A DNA stretch of 8,323 nt. Source: an uncultured Lachnospiraceae bacterium (GTDB lineage Bacteria > Bacillota_A > Clostridia > Lachnospirales > Lachnospiraceae). The stretch's first letter is position 1; every line of letters starts with the position of its first letter. Below, in pieces: positions 1-6,227 of this stretch. The stretch covers positions 1 to 8,323 of the forward strand of contig CACZQE010000285.1 in the NCBI GenBank assembly GCA_902783205.1, in the 5' to 3' direction. The notes below the pieces were generated by a model, which searched no databases, was not told where the DNA came from, and saw only the letters and a list, made by a program, of their open reading frames with translations. The translations under genes and the position numbers were made by a program.

Positions 1-1
1 T

Positions 2-130
2 AAAGAGGAAGATATCCCCCAGATGATCACCTGGGCGCTGGCCGAGACCAACCCCTTCTACCCCGTTCCCGTCGTCTATGACCGGCATCGCTGCGAAGCC
101 GTCATCCGCCGCATCATCGCCGAAGCCTGA
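2..130 (+). CDS. C-terminal fragment of a probable iron-containing alcohol dehydrogenase
   Basis: This is the last 42 codons of a gene that enters from the left edge and stops at TGA 128-130. The residues contain TNPFYPVPVVYDRHRCEAVI followed by a basic helix. An 'N-P-hydrophobic-Y-P-V-P' segment followed by a short helix is characteristic of the extreme C terminus of group III iron-dependent alcohol dehydrogenases, which reduce aldehydes or ketones with NAD(P)H in the cytoplasm. The metal and cofactor motifs lie outside the window, so the substrate cannot be named. GC content is about 61% (79 of 130 by hand count), above much of the downstream cluster. A hairpin 28 nt after the stop probably ends its transcript, so it is likely not part of the polysaccharide operon. 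The family call rests on a short tail and is moderate. Confidence 0.6.
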   Translation, partial: KEEDIPQMITWALAETNPFYPVPVVYDRHRCEAVIRRIIAEA

Positions 131-157
131 CCCCTACCATCCTGTATAAAGCTACCC

Positions 158-192
158 ACGGGGCACCGGAGAACAAATCTCCCGTGTCCCGT
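158..192 (+). terminator. Hairpin, probable intrinsic terminator of the dehydrogenase gene
   Basis: The arms 158-172 and 178-192 are reverse complements over 15 positions, with one C-C mismatch (167/183) and one G-U wobble (163/187), around the 5-nt loop ACAAA. The stem is GC-rich. It is followed by TCTGCTGTCT, which is only moderately T-rich, so termination may be incomplete or assisted. Its place 28 nt after the dehydrogenase stop and about 150 nt before the operon promoter fits a boundary between two transcription units. Confidence 0.6.
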
Positions 193-344
193 TCTGCTGT
201 CTATGGGGCACAAAAACCTTTACATATACACTATCCCCGCTATACTACAGCCGGGCTTATTGTGCCAATGAAATCGAAAAACCTTTATCCTGTTCGTGAA
301 AACAGGAAAAGCCCCGACATCACAGGCTTTATCGAAAATATTTA
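193..344. other. Non-coding spacer between the dehydrogenase hairpin and the operon promoter
   Basis: I see no convincing gene here, although the whole intergenic stretch 131-439 exceeds 300 nt. The only open frame (184-408) uses a GTG inside the terminator hairpin, runs through the promoter and encodes nothing recognisable. Two minor structures are visible. An 11-bp direct repeat AAAAACCTTTA lies at 212-222 and 277-287. A 7-bp inverted repeat TCCTGTT/AACAGGA lies at 288-294 and 301-307 with a 6-nt loop. On the + strand the latter is not followed by a T tract, so I do not call it a terminator. Either could be a regulator site, but nothing in the sequence shows it. Confidence 0.5.
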
Positions 345-373
345 TTGCACATCATATGTAATTATGTTAATAT
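345..373 (+). promoter_or_regulatory. Strong sigma-70/sigma-A promoter of the polysaccharide operon
   Basis: The -35 box TTGCAC (345-350) is five of six matches to consensus. A 17-nt spacer (351-367) leads to the -10 box TAATAT (368-373), also five of six. TG at 365-366, one base before the -10, forms an extended -10 element. Transcription would start at about 379-381, giving a leader of about 60 nt before the first gene. No other comparably good promoter was noticed inside the gene cluster, so this probably drives the whole operon. Confidence 0.75.
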
Positions 374-413
374 CTATTAGATATACTTGTTTTTGCTGCC
401 TTTTCTAATCCGA

Positions 414-447
414 ATCAGAAAAATGATAAAATCAGAAAAATGATAAA
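414..447 (+). repeat. Perfect 17-bp tandem duplication across the first ribosome-binding/start region
   Basis: The 17-nt unit ATCAGAAAAATGATAAA occurs at 414-430 and again, identically and without a gap, at 431-447. Each copy contains an ATG, at 423 and 440. Because 17 is not a multiple of three, the first ATG is out of frame with the gene. It opens a six-codon minigene, MIKSEK, whose TGA (441-443) overlaps the real ATG at 440 as ATGA. The purine-rich stretch before each ATG is only a weak Shine-Dalgarno. Translation of the minigene is not shown by the sequence, but the arrangement would allow re-initiation or competition at the operon's first gene. Confidence 0.85.
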
Positions 448-1276
448 ACTATTCGTCTCCTGCCATAAGCGTTCCGTCGTTCCGGATCATCCGCTGCTTC
501 AGCCCATTCAGGTCGGAACAGAACTGGCATCTGAAGAATTCCCCGGATTCCTGCATGACAACACCGGCGACAACATTTCAGTCAAGAATCGATCCTATTG
601 CGAGCTGACTGCGCAGTACTGGGCGTGGAAGAATTACAACGCGGATTATTACGGTTTTTTCCATTATCGCCGATACCTTTATCCGGACCTGAACCCAAAA
701 CTGCCGTACCGGCTTGAAAAGGAGCTTTCCCTTCAGACACTTCAACGGCTTCGCTTTGATACATTTGAAGATCTGATCCCACAGTACGATATTATTATGC
801 CAAAAGCCGAAGATATGCATGTTTCCGTCCGAGAACACTATGCCTGCGCACCTTACCATCATGCCAGAGATCTCCGGCTTGCCGAATCAATCGTCAGATC
901 TCTCTGGCCTTCCTATGTGCCTGCAATGGAAACATATTTCTCCCAGACATCCCTTTACTTCGGCAACATCTTCATCATGAGGAAGCCGATGTTCCAGAAC
1001 TACTGCAGCTGGCTTTTCCCTGTCCTGGAGGAATTTGACCGGATATCAGACTGCTCAGATTATTCCCCTCAGGAACGACGTGTTGATGGATACCTGGCAG
1101 AACGGCTGCTGGGGATCTTTTTCCTGCAGAACCGTCAATTCCTGAAAAACGTTGAAATTCCCCGTGTTCACTTCCTCTCCGGGGCGGAATATCAAAAGGA
1201 ACGTCTTCTCAATATGATTCTACCACCCGGAACCAGAATTCGTTCTTCAGCAAAGAAAATGATTAAAAGGCCATAA
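440..1276 (+). CDS. DUF4422 family glycosyltransferase
   Basis: This 278-residue cytoplasmic protein shows the DUF4422 pattern throughout. It has a short beta-strand start KLFVSCHK (3-10), the DNIS motif (44-47), ELTAQYWAWKN (55-65) and YYGFFHYRRY (70-79). Further on are a GNIFIM strand and, near the C terminus, RVDGYLAERLLG. DUF4422 proteins are found in capsule and exopolysaccharide clusters and are treated as glycosyltransferases with a GT-A-like fold. Donor and acceptor sugars cannot be read from the sequence. There is no signal peptide or membrane segment, and the length is normal for the family. The ATG at 440 is chosen because the protein begins directly with the family's first strand, and the duplicated ATG at 423 is out of frame. 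It is the first gene of the operon, and its TAA is one base before the next ATG. Confidence 0.88.
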   Translation: MIKLFVSCHKRSVVPDHPLLQPIQVGTELASEEFPGFLHDNTGDNISVKNRSYCELTAQYWAWKNYNADYYGFFHYRRYLYPDLNPKLPYRLEKELSLQTLQRLRFDTFEDLIPQYDIIMPKAEDMHVSVREHYACAPYHHARDLRLAESIVRSLWPSYVPAMETYFSQTSLYFGNIFIMRKPMFQNYCSWLFPVLEEFDRISDCSDYSPQERRVDGYLAERLLGIFFLQNRQFLKNVEIPRVHFLSGAEYQKERLLNMILPPGTRIRSSAKKMIKRP

Positions 1277-1277
1277 T

Positions 1278-2069
1278 ATGGAAGATAAACTTCGCAAGTT
1301 ACAACTTACGGAACTTGAAATTTTGAATGAATTTGTTCGAATCTGCAATGAGCATAACCTGCAGTATTATCTGATGGGAGGGACACTTCTTGGTGCGGTG
1401 CGGCATAAGGGCTTTATCCCATGGGATGATGATATCGATGTCATTATGCCGAGAGCGGATTATGACCGTTTCGCAGACCTGTGCAAAACGTCTCTTAGTC
1501 CGGACTATTTCTACCAGGCACCCGAGACCGACCCGTATTATTATCTTACTTATGCCAAGCTTCGGAAAAACAGTACGGAAATTTACGAAGAACGCTTTAT
1601 AAAATCAAAGTTCCATAAAGGGGTTTTTATTGATATTTTTCCCTTGGATCCATGCCCTGCTCCGGGTCCTGTTTCCCATCTTTTGTTCAATATCCTTGCT
1701 GTAATGAACTACCGAGGGCAAATTGATAGTGGCGAAACTTATGAACCGTATGAAGAGATGAGTGGAAGAATTGGCTATGCTGTCTTGAATCTCTTTTCAC
1801 CTCAGAAGCTGCCCACAGTACGACGCAAAATTCTACGGGTTTCAAAGTTGCTTTCCAAAGGAGCCTATATTGCCTCTTATTCAGGTGCTTACGGATACCG
1901 AAAGGAAGTCTATCCTTCATCTTGGTTTTCTCCTGGCAGAAAAATACTATTTGAACAGTCGCAGTACACAATTCCAAAAGAGGCTGAACAGGTGCTTACC
2001 AGGCTTTACGGCCACGATTATATGATACCCGAACAAAAAGAGGAATGTATTCATATCTCGGTAACCTGA
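1278..2069 (+). CDS. LicD family phosphotransferase, first copy
   Basis: This 263-residue LicD-type protein has a nucleotidyltransferase fold and would transfer a phospho-alcohol (phosphocholine or phospho-polyol) from a CDP donor to a glycan. Visible motifs are an N-terminal helix (5-27), GGTLLGAVRH (34-43), WDDDIDV (49-55) with the metal-binding aspartates, and a second acidic motif FIDIFPLD (117-124). The usual YG-x-DYM element is close to the C terminus. All expected catalytic residues are present, so it looks active. AAAAGG (1265-1270) lies 7 nt before the ATG and supports this start. Choline as substrate is not supported, since no choline kinase or choline-phosphate cytidylyltransferase is in the window. 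The neighbouring cytidylyltransferase suggests another CDP-linked donor. Part of the gene is AT-rich: 1321-1380 is about 37% GC. Confidence 0.9.
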   Translation: MEDKLRKLQLTELEILNEFVRICNEHNLQYYLMGGTLLGAVRHKGFIPWDDDIDVIMPRADYDRFADLCKTSLSPDYFYQAPETDPYYYLTYAKLRKNSTEIYEERFIKSKFHKGVFIDIFPLDPCPAPGPVSHLLFNILAVMNYRGQIDSGETYEPYEEMSGRIGYAVLNLFSPQKLPTVRRKILRVSKLLSKGAYIASYSGAYGYRKEVYPSSWFSPGRKILFEQSQYTIPKEAEQVLTRLYGHDYMIPEQKEECIHISVT

Positions 2070-2096
2070 TTTTATGTGTATTTATCAAAATCTAAG

Positions 2097-2103
2097 AAAG
2101 AGG
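2097..2103 (+). promoter_or_regulatory. Shine-Dalgarno that fixes the cytidylyltransferase start
   Basis: AAAGAGG ends 8 nt before the ATG at 2112, which is ideal spacing. The upstream in-frame ATG at 2106 is only 2 nt away from it. The ATG at 2076 has no recognisable site and would add 12 residues (MYLSKSKKEAMQ) that do not belong to the family, so 2112 is preferred. Confidence 0.75.
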
Positions 2104-2111
2104 CGATGCAA

Positions 2112-2822
2112 ATGACAATAGCTCTTCTCACTGCTGCCGGTTCCGGAACCAGAATGGGGCAGGATATTCCAAAACAGTTTCTCCACATAAATGACAAGCC
2201 AGTCATTATTTATACGATGGAGCGTTTTCAAAACAGCCCGCTAGTGGATGCTATGATTCTTGTAACCCTGGAACACTGGATTGATTTTATCTGGTCTTAC
2301 GCGAAGCAGTTTAAAATCACAAAGCTTAAATGGGTGGTTCCCGGAGGTGCAACAGGTCAGGAGTCTATCTATAACGGGCTTTCTACCCTCTGCAGAGAGA
2401 GTCCTGAGGATTCTGTTGTTATGATCCATGACGGAAACAGACCGATGGTAGACAACGATATTATATCCGACAGTATCCGTGTCTATCAGGAATACGGCTC
2501 AGCTGTAGCAGCAATCCCTTGCACGGAAGCCGTATTCAAGAGTCCGGACGGCATTGTATCCAATACATCTATCCCCCGTGAACAGCTTTACCGCACACAG
2601 ACCCCGCATACCTATGATCTAAAGGATGCCATGTGGGCCTACGAAGAAGGAAGAGCAAAGGGAATCACCGGCACTACAGCCATCTGCACCTTGATGAATC
2701 AGCTTGGCAGAGAGGTCTATTTCTCCAAAGGAAGCGAGAAAAACATCAAGCTGACTACGCTGGATGATATTGAAATCTTCAAAGCGCTCCTGTCTACGGA
2801 GAGAAGTGGATGGCTTGTATGA
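2112..2822 (+). CDS. TarI/IspD family cytidylyltransferase, probably making a CDP-polyol or CDP-sugar
   Basis: From the ATG at 2112 the protein has 236 residues, normal for IspD (MEP cytidylyltransferase) and TarI (ribitol-5-phosphate cytidylyltransferase). It shows the CTP-binding LTAAGSGTRMG (6-16) with R14 and K21, GGATGQES (78-85), HDGNRP (106-111) with D107 and R110, R156 and T164 in the PREQLYRTQTP region, and NIKLTT (211-216) with K213. All residues I know to be important in the family appear present, so activity is likely. The SIPREQLYRTQTP segment looks closer to TarI than to isoprenoid IspD, and the operon context argues for a surface-polymer role. One oddity is G82, where the family usually has arginine in GG-x-x-R. 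I leave the symbol blank because the phosphorylated substrate (ribitol, another pentitol or a pentose) is not shown. It overlaps the next gene by up to 13 nt. Confidence 0.88.
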   Translation: MTIALLTAAGSGTRMGQDIPKQFLHINDKPVIIYTMERFQNSPLVDAMILVTLEHWIDFIWSYAKQFKITKLKWVVPGGATGQESIYNGLSTLCRESPEDSVVMIHDGNRPMVDNDIISDSIRVYQEYGSAVAAIPCTEAVFKSPDGIVSNTSIPREQLYRTQTPHTYDLKDAMWAYEEGRAKGITGTTAICTLMNQLGREVYFSKGSEKNIKLTTLDDIEIFKALLSTERSGWLV

Positions 2823-3859
2823 GACTGCTGAACAATAAAGTTTATACCGAGGATCTCGACTATGTCTTGTCCCAGCATGACTTTACGCCCTTAAACGGGA
2901 AATCTGTTCTGGTCACTGGAGCAACGGGCCTGATCGGATCAGCAATTGTTGATCTGCTTTTACGTTATTCAGAATATCAGGAAAATGATATTCGCATCTA
3001 CATTGCTGCAAGGAGTGCCGAAAAAGTGGAAGAGCGCTTTGGTATGTGCGATTATCTGCAGTATGTGCCTTATAATGCGTTGAAACCGGTGAACTTTGAT
3101 TTTCATACCGATTTTATCATCCATGCGGCCAGTAATGCCTCTCCCGATGCCTATATGAAAGACCCCGTTGGCACAATGATGAGCAATTTCCTTGGGCTTG
3201 ATAACCTGCTACGCTACGGCCTGCAATGCAAAGCAGAAAAGACAGTATACATTTCTTCCAGTGAAGTGTATGGCAAGAAGGATTCTGCCGGTGCATATAG
3301 CGAGATGGATTATGGTTTTGTGGATCTCCTGAATGCCCGTTCGTCTTATCCGATAGGAAAGAGAGCGTCGGAAACTCTATGTGCCAGCTATGCTGCACAG
3401 TACGGAAGTTGCTTTTCCATTGCTCGCCCCGGGCATGTCTATGGCCCTACGGCGACAGCGAGAGATAAGCGAGTCTCCTCGGCTTTTGCTTACCTTGCGG
3501 CAAAAGGGCAGGACATTACAATGAAAAGTGCGGGAACACAGCTGCGTTCCTACTGTTATTGTGTTGACTGTGCTTCCGCTATTCTTCAAATTCTGCTCTA
3601 TGGCAGGAACGGGGAAGCATACAACATTTCCAATTCGTCTTCCGTCATCACAATCCGCCGAATGGCGGAGATTCTTGCGGATGCGGGGAACGTGCAACTT
3701 CTCTTTGAGATCCCGTCTGCTGCAGAAAAAGCCGCTTTCAATCCTATGGATAATTCCAGCCTGACAAGCGAAAAACTGGAATCACTCGGATGGAAAGGAC
3801 TCTTTACCGCTGAAGAAGGGCTCTCCCATACGGTGAATATTTTAAAATCCTTTCTATAA
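2810..3859 (+). CDS. NAD-dependent epimerase/dehydratase (extended SDR)
   Basis: This is an extended short-chain dehydrogenase of 349 residues. It has a Rossmann fold with GATGLIG (37-43), HAAS (105-108), the catalytic SSSEVYG strand (149-155) and YPIGK (180-184) supplying the Tyr-Lys pair. ARPGHVYGP follows, as in sugar-nucleotide epimerases, dehydratases and decarboxylases. The catalytic residues are intact. These enzymes act in the cytoplasm on nucleotide sugars through a 4-keto intermediate; which sugar is not visible. Its overlap with the cytidylyltransferase suggests that the two act on consecutive intermediates. Two starts are possible. ATG 2810 has GGAGAG (2798-2803) at 6 nt. ATG 2819 forms an ATGA overlap with the preceding stop and gives MRLLNN, three residues shorter. 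The family call is firm and the substrate is unknown. Confidence 0.87.
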   Translation: MACMRLLNNKVYTEDLDYVLSQHDFTPLNGKSVLVTGATGLIGSAIVDLLLRYSEYQENDIRIYIAARSAEKVEERFGMCDYLQYVPYNALKPVNFDFHTDFIIHAASNASPDAYMKDPVGTMMSNFLGLDNLLRYGLQCKAEKTVYISSSEVYGKKDSAGAYSEMDYGFVDLLNARSSYPIGKRASETLCASYAAQYGSCFSIARPGHVYGPTATARDKRVSSAFAYLAAKGQDITMKSAGTQLRSYCYCVDCASAILQILLYGRNGEAYNISNSSSVITIRRMAEILADAGNVQLLFEIPSAAEKAAFNPMDNSSLTSEKLESLGWKGLFTAEEGLSHTVNILKSFL

Positions 3860-3870
3860 AACATTAGGTT

Positions 3871-3875
3871 AGGGG
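3871..3875 (+). promoter_or_regulatory. Shine-Dalgarno of the second licD-like gene
   Basis: AGGGG lies 8 nt before the ATG at 3884 in a 24-nt gap. It is one of the clearest ribosome-binding sites in the operon, suggesting independent initiation of this gene rather than coupling alone. Confidence 0.65.
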
Positions 3876-3883
3876 TAAATAAT

Positions 3884-4759
3884 ATGGCATGGTCCGTTGA
3901 ACTTGAAAATATCCACAGCAAAAAGGAAAAGATAACCCTTGAGGAACTGAAACAAATTGAATTGAATATGCTGAAGGCATTTGACGCTTTTTGCCGGGAA
4001 AATGATTTACGTTATTTTCTCGCTGGGGGGACACTTCTAGGCGCGGTTCGGCATCAAGGTTTTATCCCATGGGATGACGACATTGATGTGCTAATGCCGC
4101 GGCCGGACTATATTAAGTTTCTGGAAATGACCAAAGGGAAACCACTTCACGGTTATACCGTCCGCTCAATACAAACGCATCCGGAAGTCCATACACGCCC
4201 ATTTATCCGAATAGTGGATGACCGTTATATGACATCTCTCTCTACTGCACCATTCTATATGCCGCCATGGATTGATATTTTCCCGATGGACGGCTTGCCG
4301 GACGGCATGGATACCTGTAAAAAGTATTTTGCCGACGCCAAGAAACTGAAGTGGATTATCGCCCGCTCCTGGCAGCCTATGAAGTATACAACCAAAAATA
4401 AGCTGAAAGCGGCTGTAAAAACGGTTTTGTATACTCCTCTCAGGCTGGTTGGACATAACCATTATCTTCGGAAATTGGAAGCTTTCGGCATGCAGTATGA
4501 TTTTGAAACGTCGGAATATGTTGGCTGTGTGGTTGCCGGCGGCCATGGTGTCCGAGAACGCGTTAAGCGTGATGTTTTCTGCCGCCCTGTGCTGATGCGG
4601 TTCGAAGATGCCATGTTTATCGGTCCAGCCGGTTACCATCAGTATCTGTCCCAGCTCTATGGGGAAAACTATATGCAGATTCCGAAAAAGATACAGCAGA
4701 CACATCTCAAAGAGGCCTGGAGAATCAGAGAACAAACAGAAAAGGAAGAAGAGAAATGA
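3884..4759 (+). CDS. LicD family phosphotransferase, second copy
   Basis: This 291-residue LicD paralogue has GGTLLGAVRH (48-57), WDDDIDV (63-69), WIDIFPMD (129-136) and a C-terminal LYGENYM element, so the metal site looks complete. It shares a near-identical core with the first LicD protein (GGTLLGAVRH-x-GFIPWDDDIDV-x-MPR), including a 17-nt identical stretch at 1413-1429 and 4061-4077. The middle and C-terminal regions differ strongly, as expected if the two act on different acceptors or at different positions. A longer N terminus (about 14 extra residues) and a charged tail ending EKEEEK are further differences. It sits between the SDR and AraD-like genes, with an ATGA overlap (4756-4759) to the latter. 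LicD proteins transfer a phospho-substituent from a CDP donor; the local cytidylyltransferase is the obvious source, which is inference. Confidence 0.9.
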   Translation: MAWSVELENIHSKKEKITLEELKQIELNMLKAFDAFCRENDLRYFLAGGTLLGAVRHQGFIPWDDDIDVLMPRPDYIKFLEMTKGKPLHGYTVRSIQTHPEVHTRPFIRIVDDRYMTSLSTAPFYMPPWIDIFPMDGLPDGMDTCKKYFADAKKLKWIIARSWQPMKYTTKNKLKAAVKTVLYTPLRLVGHNHYLRKLEAFGMQYDFETSEYVGCVVAGGHGVRERVKRDVFCRPVLMRFEDAMFIGPAGYHQYLSQLYGENYMQIPKKIQQTHLKEAWRIREQTEKEEEK

Positions 4760-5424
4760 CAGACAGTAAGCGTTCAGCTGTTCTTGCAGAAGCGAGGGAG
4801 CAGATTAATTCCCTTGATATCGTTCATGAAGGCATTATCTCAACCTATGATGCCTCCTCACGCAGCATGGTGATTAGCCGTGATTATTATGAGAAGGAGG
4901 GCAAAGAAAAAACCTACAGCAACCTTGAAAATATTACTGATCCTTTCTCCCGACTGCATTACCTGCTGTATCAGAAAATCCCCGGTATAAACTGTATCGC
5001 GATTTTCCGATCCATGTATGCCATGCTTTGGGCTCAGACAGGCAAGGATATTCTCCCGCACAGCATTCTCCATGTGGAGCATTTTTACGGGGCTGTGCCC
5101 TGCACAGGCAGTGTTCACCAGCCAGATGAGGATCTGCGTTCCTATGAAGAATACCTCGCGGATGATATCTGCAAGGTCCTCGGGAGTAAAACGACTGGAG
5201 AGGTTCCCGCCGTTCTGTTGCGCAACTACGGAGCAATCGTCTGGGGCCGGAACACAAAAGATGTCTGCAGAACAGCCCATATCTTCGAAGTCGTTGCCGA
5301 GCAGGAATGGAGGCTGAGAGAGGCGTCTGAGCCTATGAGCTATCTCGACTATAACGCTATGAACCGCTACCATACTCTCTATAACAAAGATGCAGTGAGT
5401 TACTGTCAGCCTTTCCCTGAATAA
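4756..5424 (+). CDS. Class II aldolase/adducin-fold protein, AraD-like, lacking the metal-binding histidines
   Basis: At 222 residues it matches the length and framework of L-ribulose-5-phosphate 4-epimerase (AraD) and related class II aldolases. Shared elements are an LLYQ-x-(I/F)P helix (70-76), WAQTG (92-96), a H-x-(D/E)-x-FYG-x-x-PCT block (106-117) and VLL...G-x-x-WG-x-N (153-166). The zinc ligands are gone, however. The usual HTH sits at I83-F84-R85, and the later H-S-H sits at R156-N157-Y158. The GN-(V/I)-S substrate motif reads GIIS (26-29). E108 stands where AraD has the catalytic aspartate, and a tyrosine near the C terminus may be kept. AraD residues were recalled from memory. The protein is therefore either non-catalytic or metal-independent, perhaps a binding or regulatory partner. 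It overlaps the LicD gene by ATGA, with GGAAGAAGAG as ribosome-binding site. The fold call is firm and the activity is unknown. Confidence 0.8.
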   Translation: MTDSKRSAVLAEAREQINSLDIVHEGIISTYDASSRSMVISRDYYEKEGKEKTYSNLENITDPFSRLHYLLYQKIPGINCIAIFRSMYAMLWAQTGKDILPHSILHVEHFYGAVPCTGSVHQPDEDLRSYEEYLADDICKVLGSKTTGEVPAVLLRNYGAIVWGRNTKDVCRTAHIFEVVAEQEWRLREASEPMSYLDYNAMNRYHTLYNKDAVSYCQPFPE

Positions 5425-5441
5425 AAGGATATGAAACAGCT

Positions 5442-6227
5442 ATGATAAAACGTTTTTTCTCCGATCTTAAGCGCTATTTTCCCTACGCAGTTCGTTCCGC
5501 GTCGGCGTCCCTGAAGGCTGAAGTGGCTGGTTCCTATCTCAACTGGATCTGGTGGATCCTTCAGCCCATCTGCTTCATGATGATTTATGCTTTTATCTTT
5601 GGCACGGTCTTTAATGCCAAGGAGGAACACTTTAGCCTTTTCATTTTCATAGGACTTACAATGTGGAACTTCTTCCATGCTGTCTGTATCCACAGTGTAA
5701 AAATTATCAAATCTAATAAGGGTATTCTCTCCAAGACATACCTGCCTAAATTTGTGTTATTACTTTCCAATATGATGGTCAACGGATTCAAAATGCTGAT
5801 CTCTTTCGGGGTGGTGATCGTCATGCTCATCATAAACAGGATCCCGTTGACGTGGGCAGTACTCTGGATTGTTCCGGTTCTCATTGTTCTTTTCATTGTT
5901 ACTTTTGCCTTTTCAATGATTCTAATGCATTTGGGCGTAATAATTCAGGACATGAATAATATCATTACCATTCTGTTCCGGCTTCTCTTTTATTTTACGG
6001 GCATTATGTATGATATCAGCAAAAGAATTCCCAAGCCACACAATTACTGGGTCATCCGTGTCAACCCTATAGCATGCCTGATTATCCAGATGCGCAAGGC
6101 GATACTAAACGGCCAGGTCATTCTGAAGATGACCCTTCTGGGCTGGTTTGGCATCGGGCTTGTGCTTTCCGCTTTTGGCGTCTGGCTGGTTTACCGCTAT
6201 GAGAACAGCTATATAAAGGTAATATGA
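5442..6227 (+). CDS. ABC-2 type polysaccharide/teichoic acid exporter permease
   Basis: This 261-residue integral membrane protein belongs to the TagG/Wzm/KpsM family. An amphipathic cytoplasmic start with basic residues (2-27) precedes the typical SYLNWIWWILQP segment (31-42). About six membrane spans are visible, at roughly 35-57, 64-88, 104-131, 137-167, 174-193 and 229-252. The protein would form a homodimeric channel with the ATPase encoded next and move a completed lipid-linked glycan to the outer face of the membrane. AGGA lies 12 nt before the ATG, slightly long spacing. An ATG at 5431 nearer to it opens only a four-codon frame (MKQL) and is not a credible alternative. Its TGA overlaps the ATPase start as ATGA (6224-6227), indicating coupled synthesis of the two subunits. 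The polymer type is inferred from the neighbours. Confidence 0.9.
   Translation: MIKRFFSDLKRYFPYAVRSASASLKAEVAGSYLNWIWWILQPICFMMIYAFIFGTVFNAKEEHFSLFIFIGLTMWNFFHAVCIHSVKIIKSNKGILSKTYLPKFVLLLSNMMVNGFKMLISFGVVIVMLIINRIPLTWAVLWIVPVLIVLFIVTFAFSMILMHLGVIIQDMNNIITILFRLLFYFTGIMYDISKRIPKPHNYWVIRVNPIACLIIQMRKAILNGQVILKMTLLGWFGIGLVLSAFGVWLVYRYENSYIKVI

Noticed and set aside
288..307. Seven-bp inverted repeat as a terminator or operator
   Set aside because: It is short and not followed by a T tract on the + strand; no gene on the minus strand would use it, and no known operator was recognised.
184..408. Open frame of 74 codons on the + strand before the operon
   Set aside because: It starts at a GTG inside the terminator hairpin, runs through the promoter, has no ribosome-binding site and resembles no protein family.
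2112..2822. Isoprenoid-pathway IspD as the role of the cytidylyltransferase
   Set aside because: Family-level similarity allows it, but the operon setting and the TarI-like SIPREQLYRTQTP segment point to surface-polymer precursor synthesis; kept as a less likely alternative.
4166..4735. Long minus-strand open frame (189 codons) opposite the second LicD gene
   Set aside because: It lies wholly inside a gene with intact LicD motifs, has no promoter or ribosome-binding site evidence, and reads as a reverse-strand shadow.
5018..5317. Second + strand frame inside the AraD-like gene, considered as a sign of a frameshift explaining the missing histidines
   Set aside because: The main frame keeps family residues on both sides of and between the lost-ligand sites, so the replacements are substitutions and not a local frameshift.
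4858..5373. Minus-strand open frame (171 codons) opposite the AraD-like gene
   Set aside because: The + strand frame here has clear class II aldolase framework residues and coupling to its neighbours; the minus frame has no recognisable motif.
5431..5445. Four-codon frame MKQL overlapping the permease start, similar to the MIKSEK minigene
   Set aside because: The AGGA site is only 1 nt from its ATG, too close to initiate well; it is probably chance.
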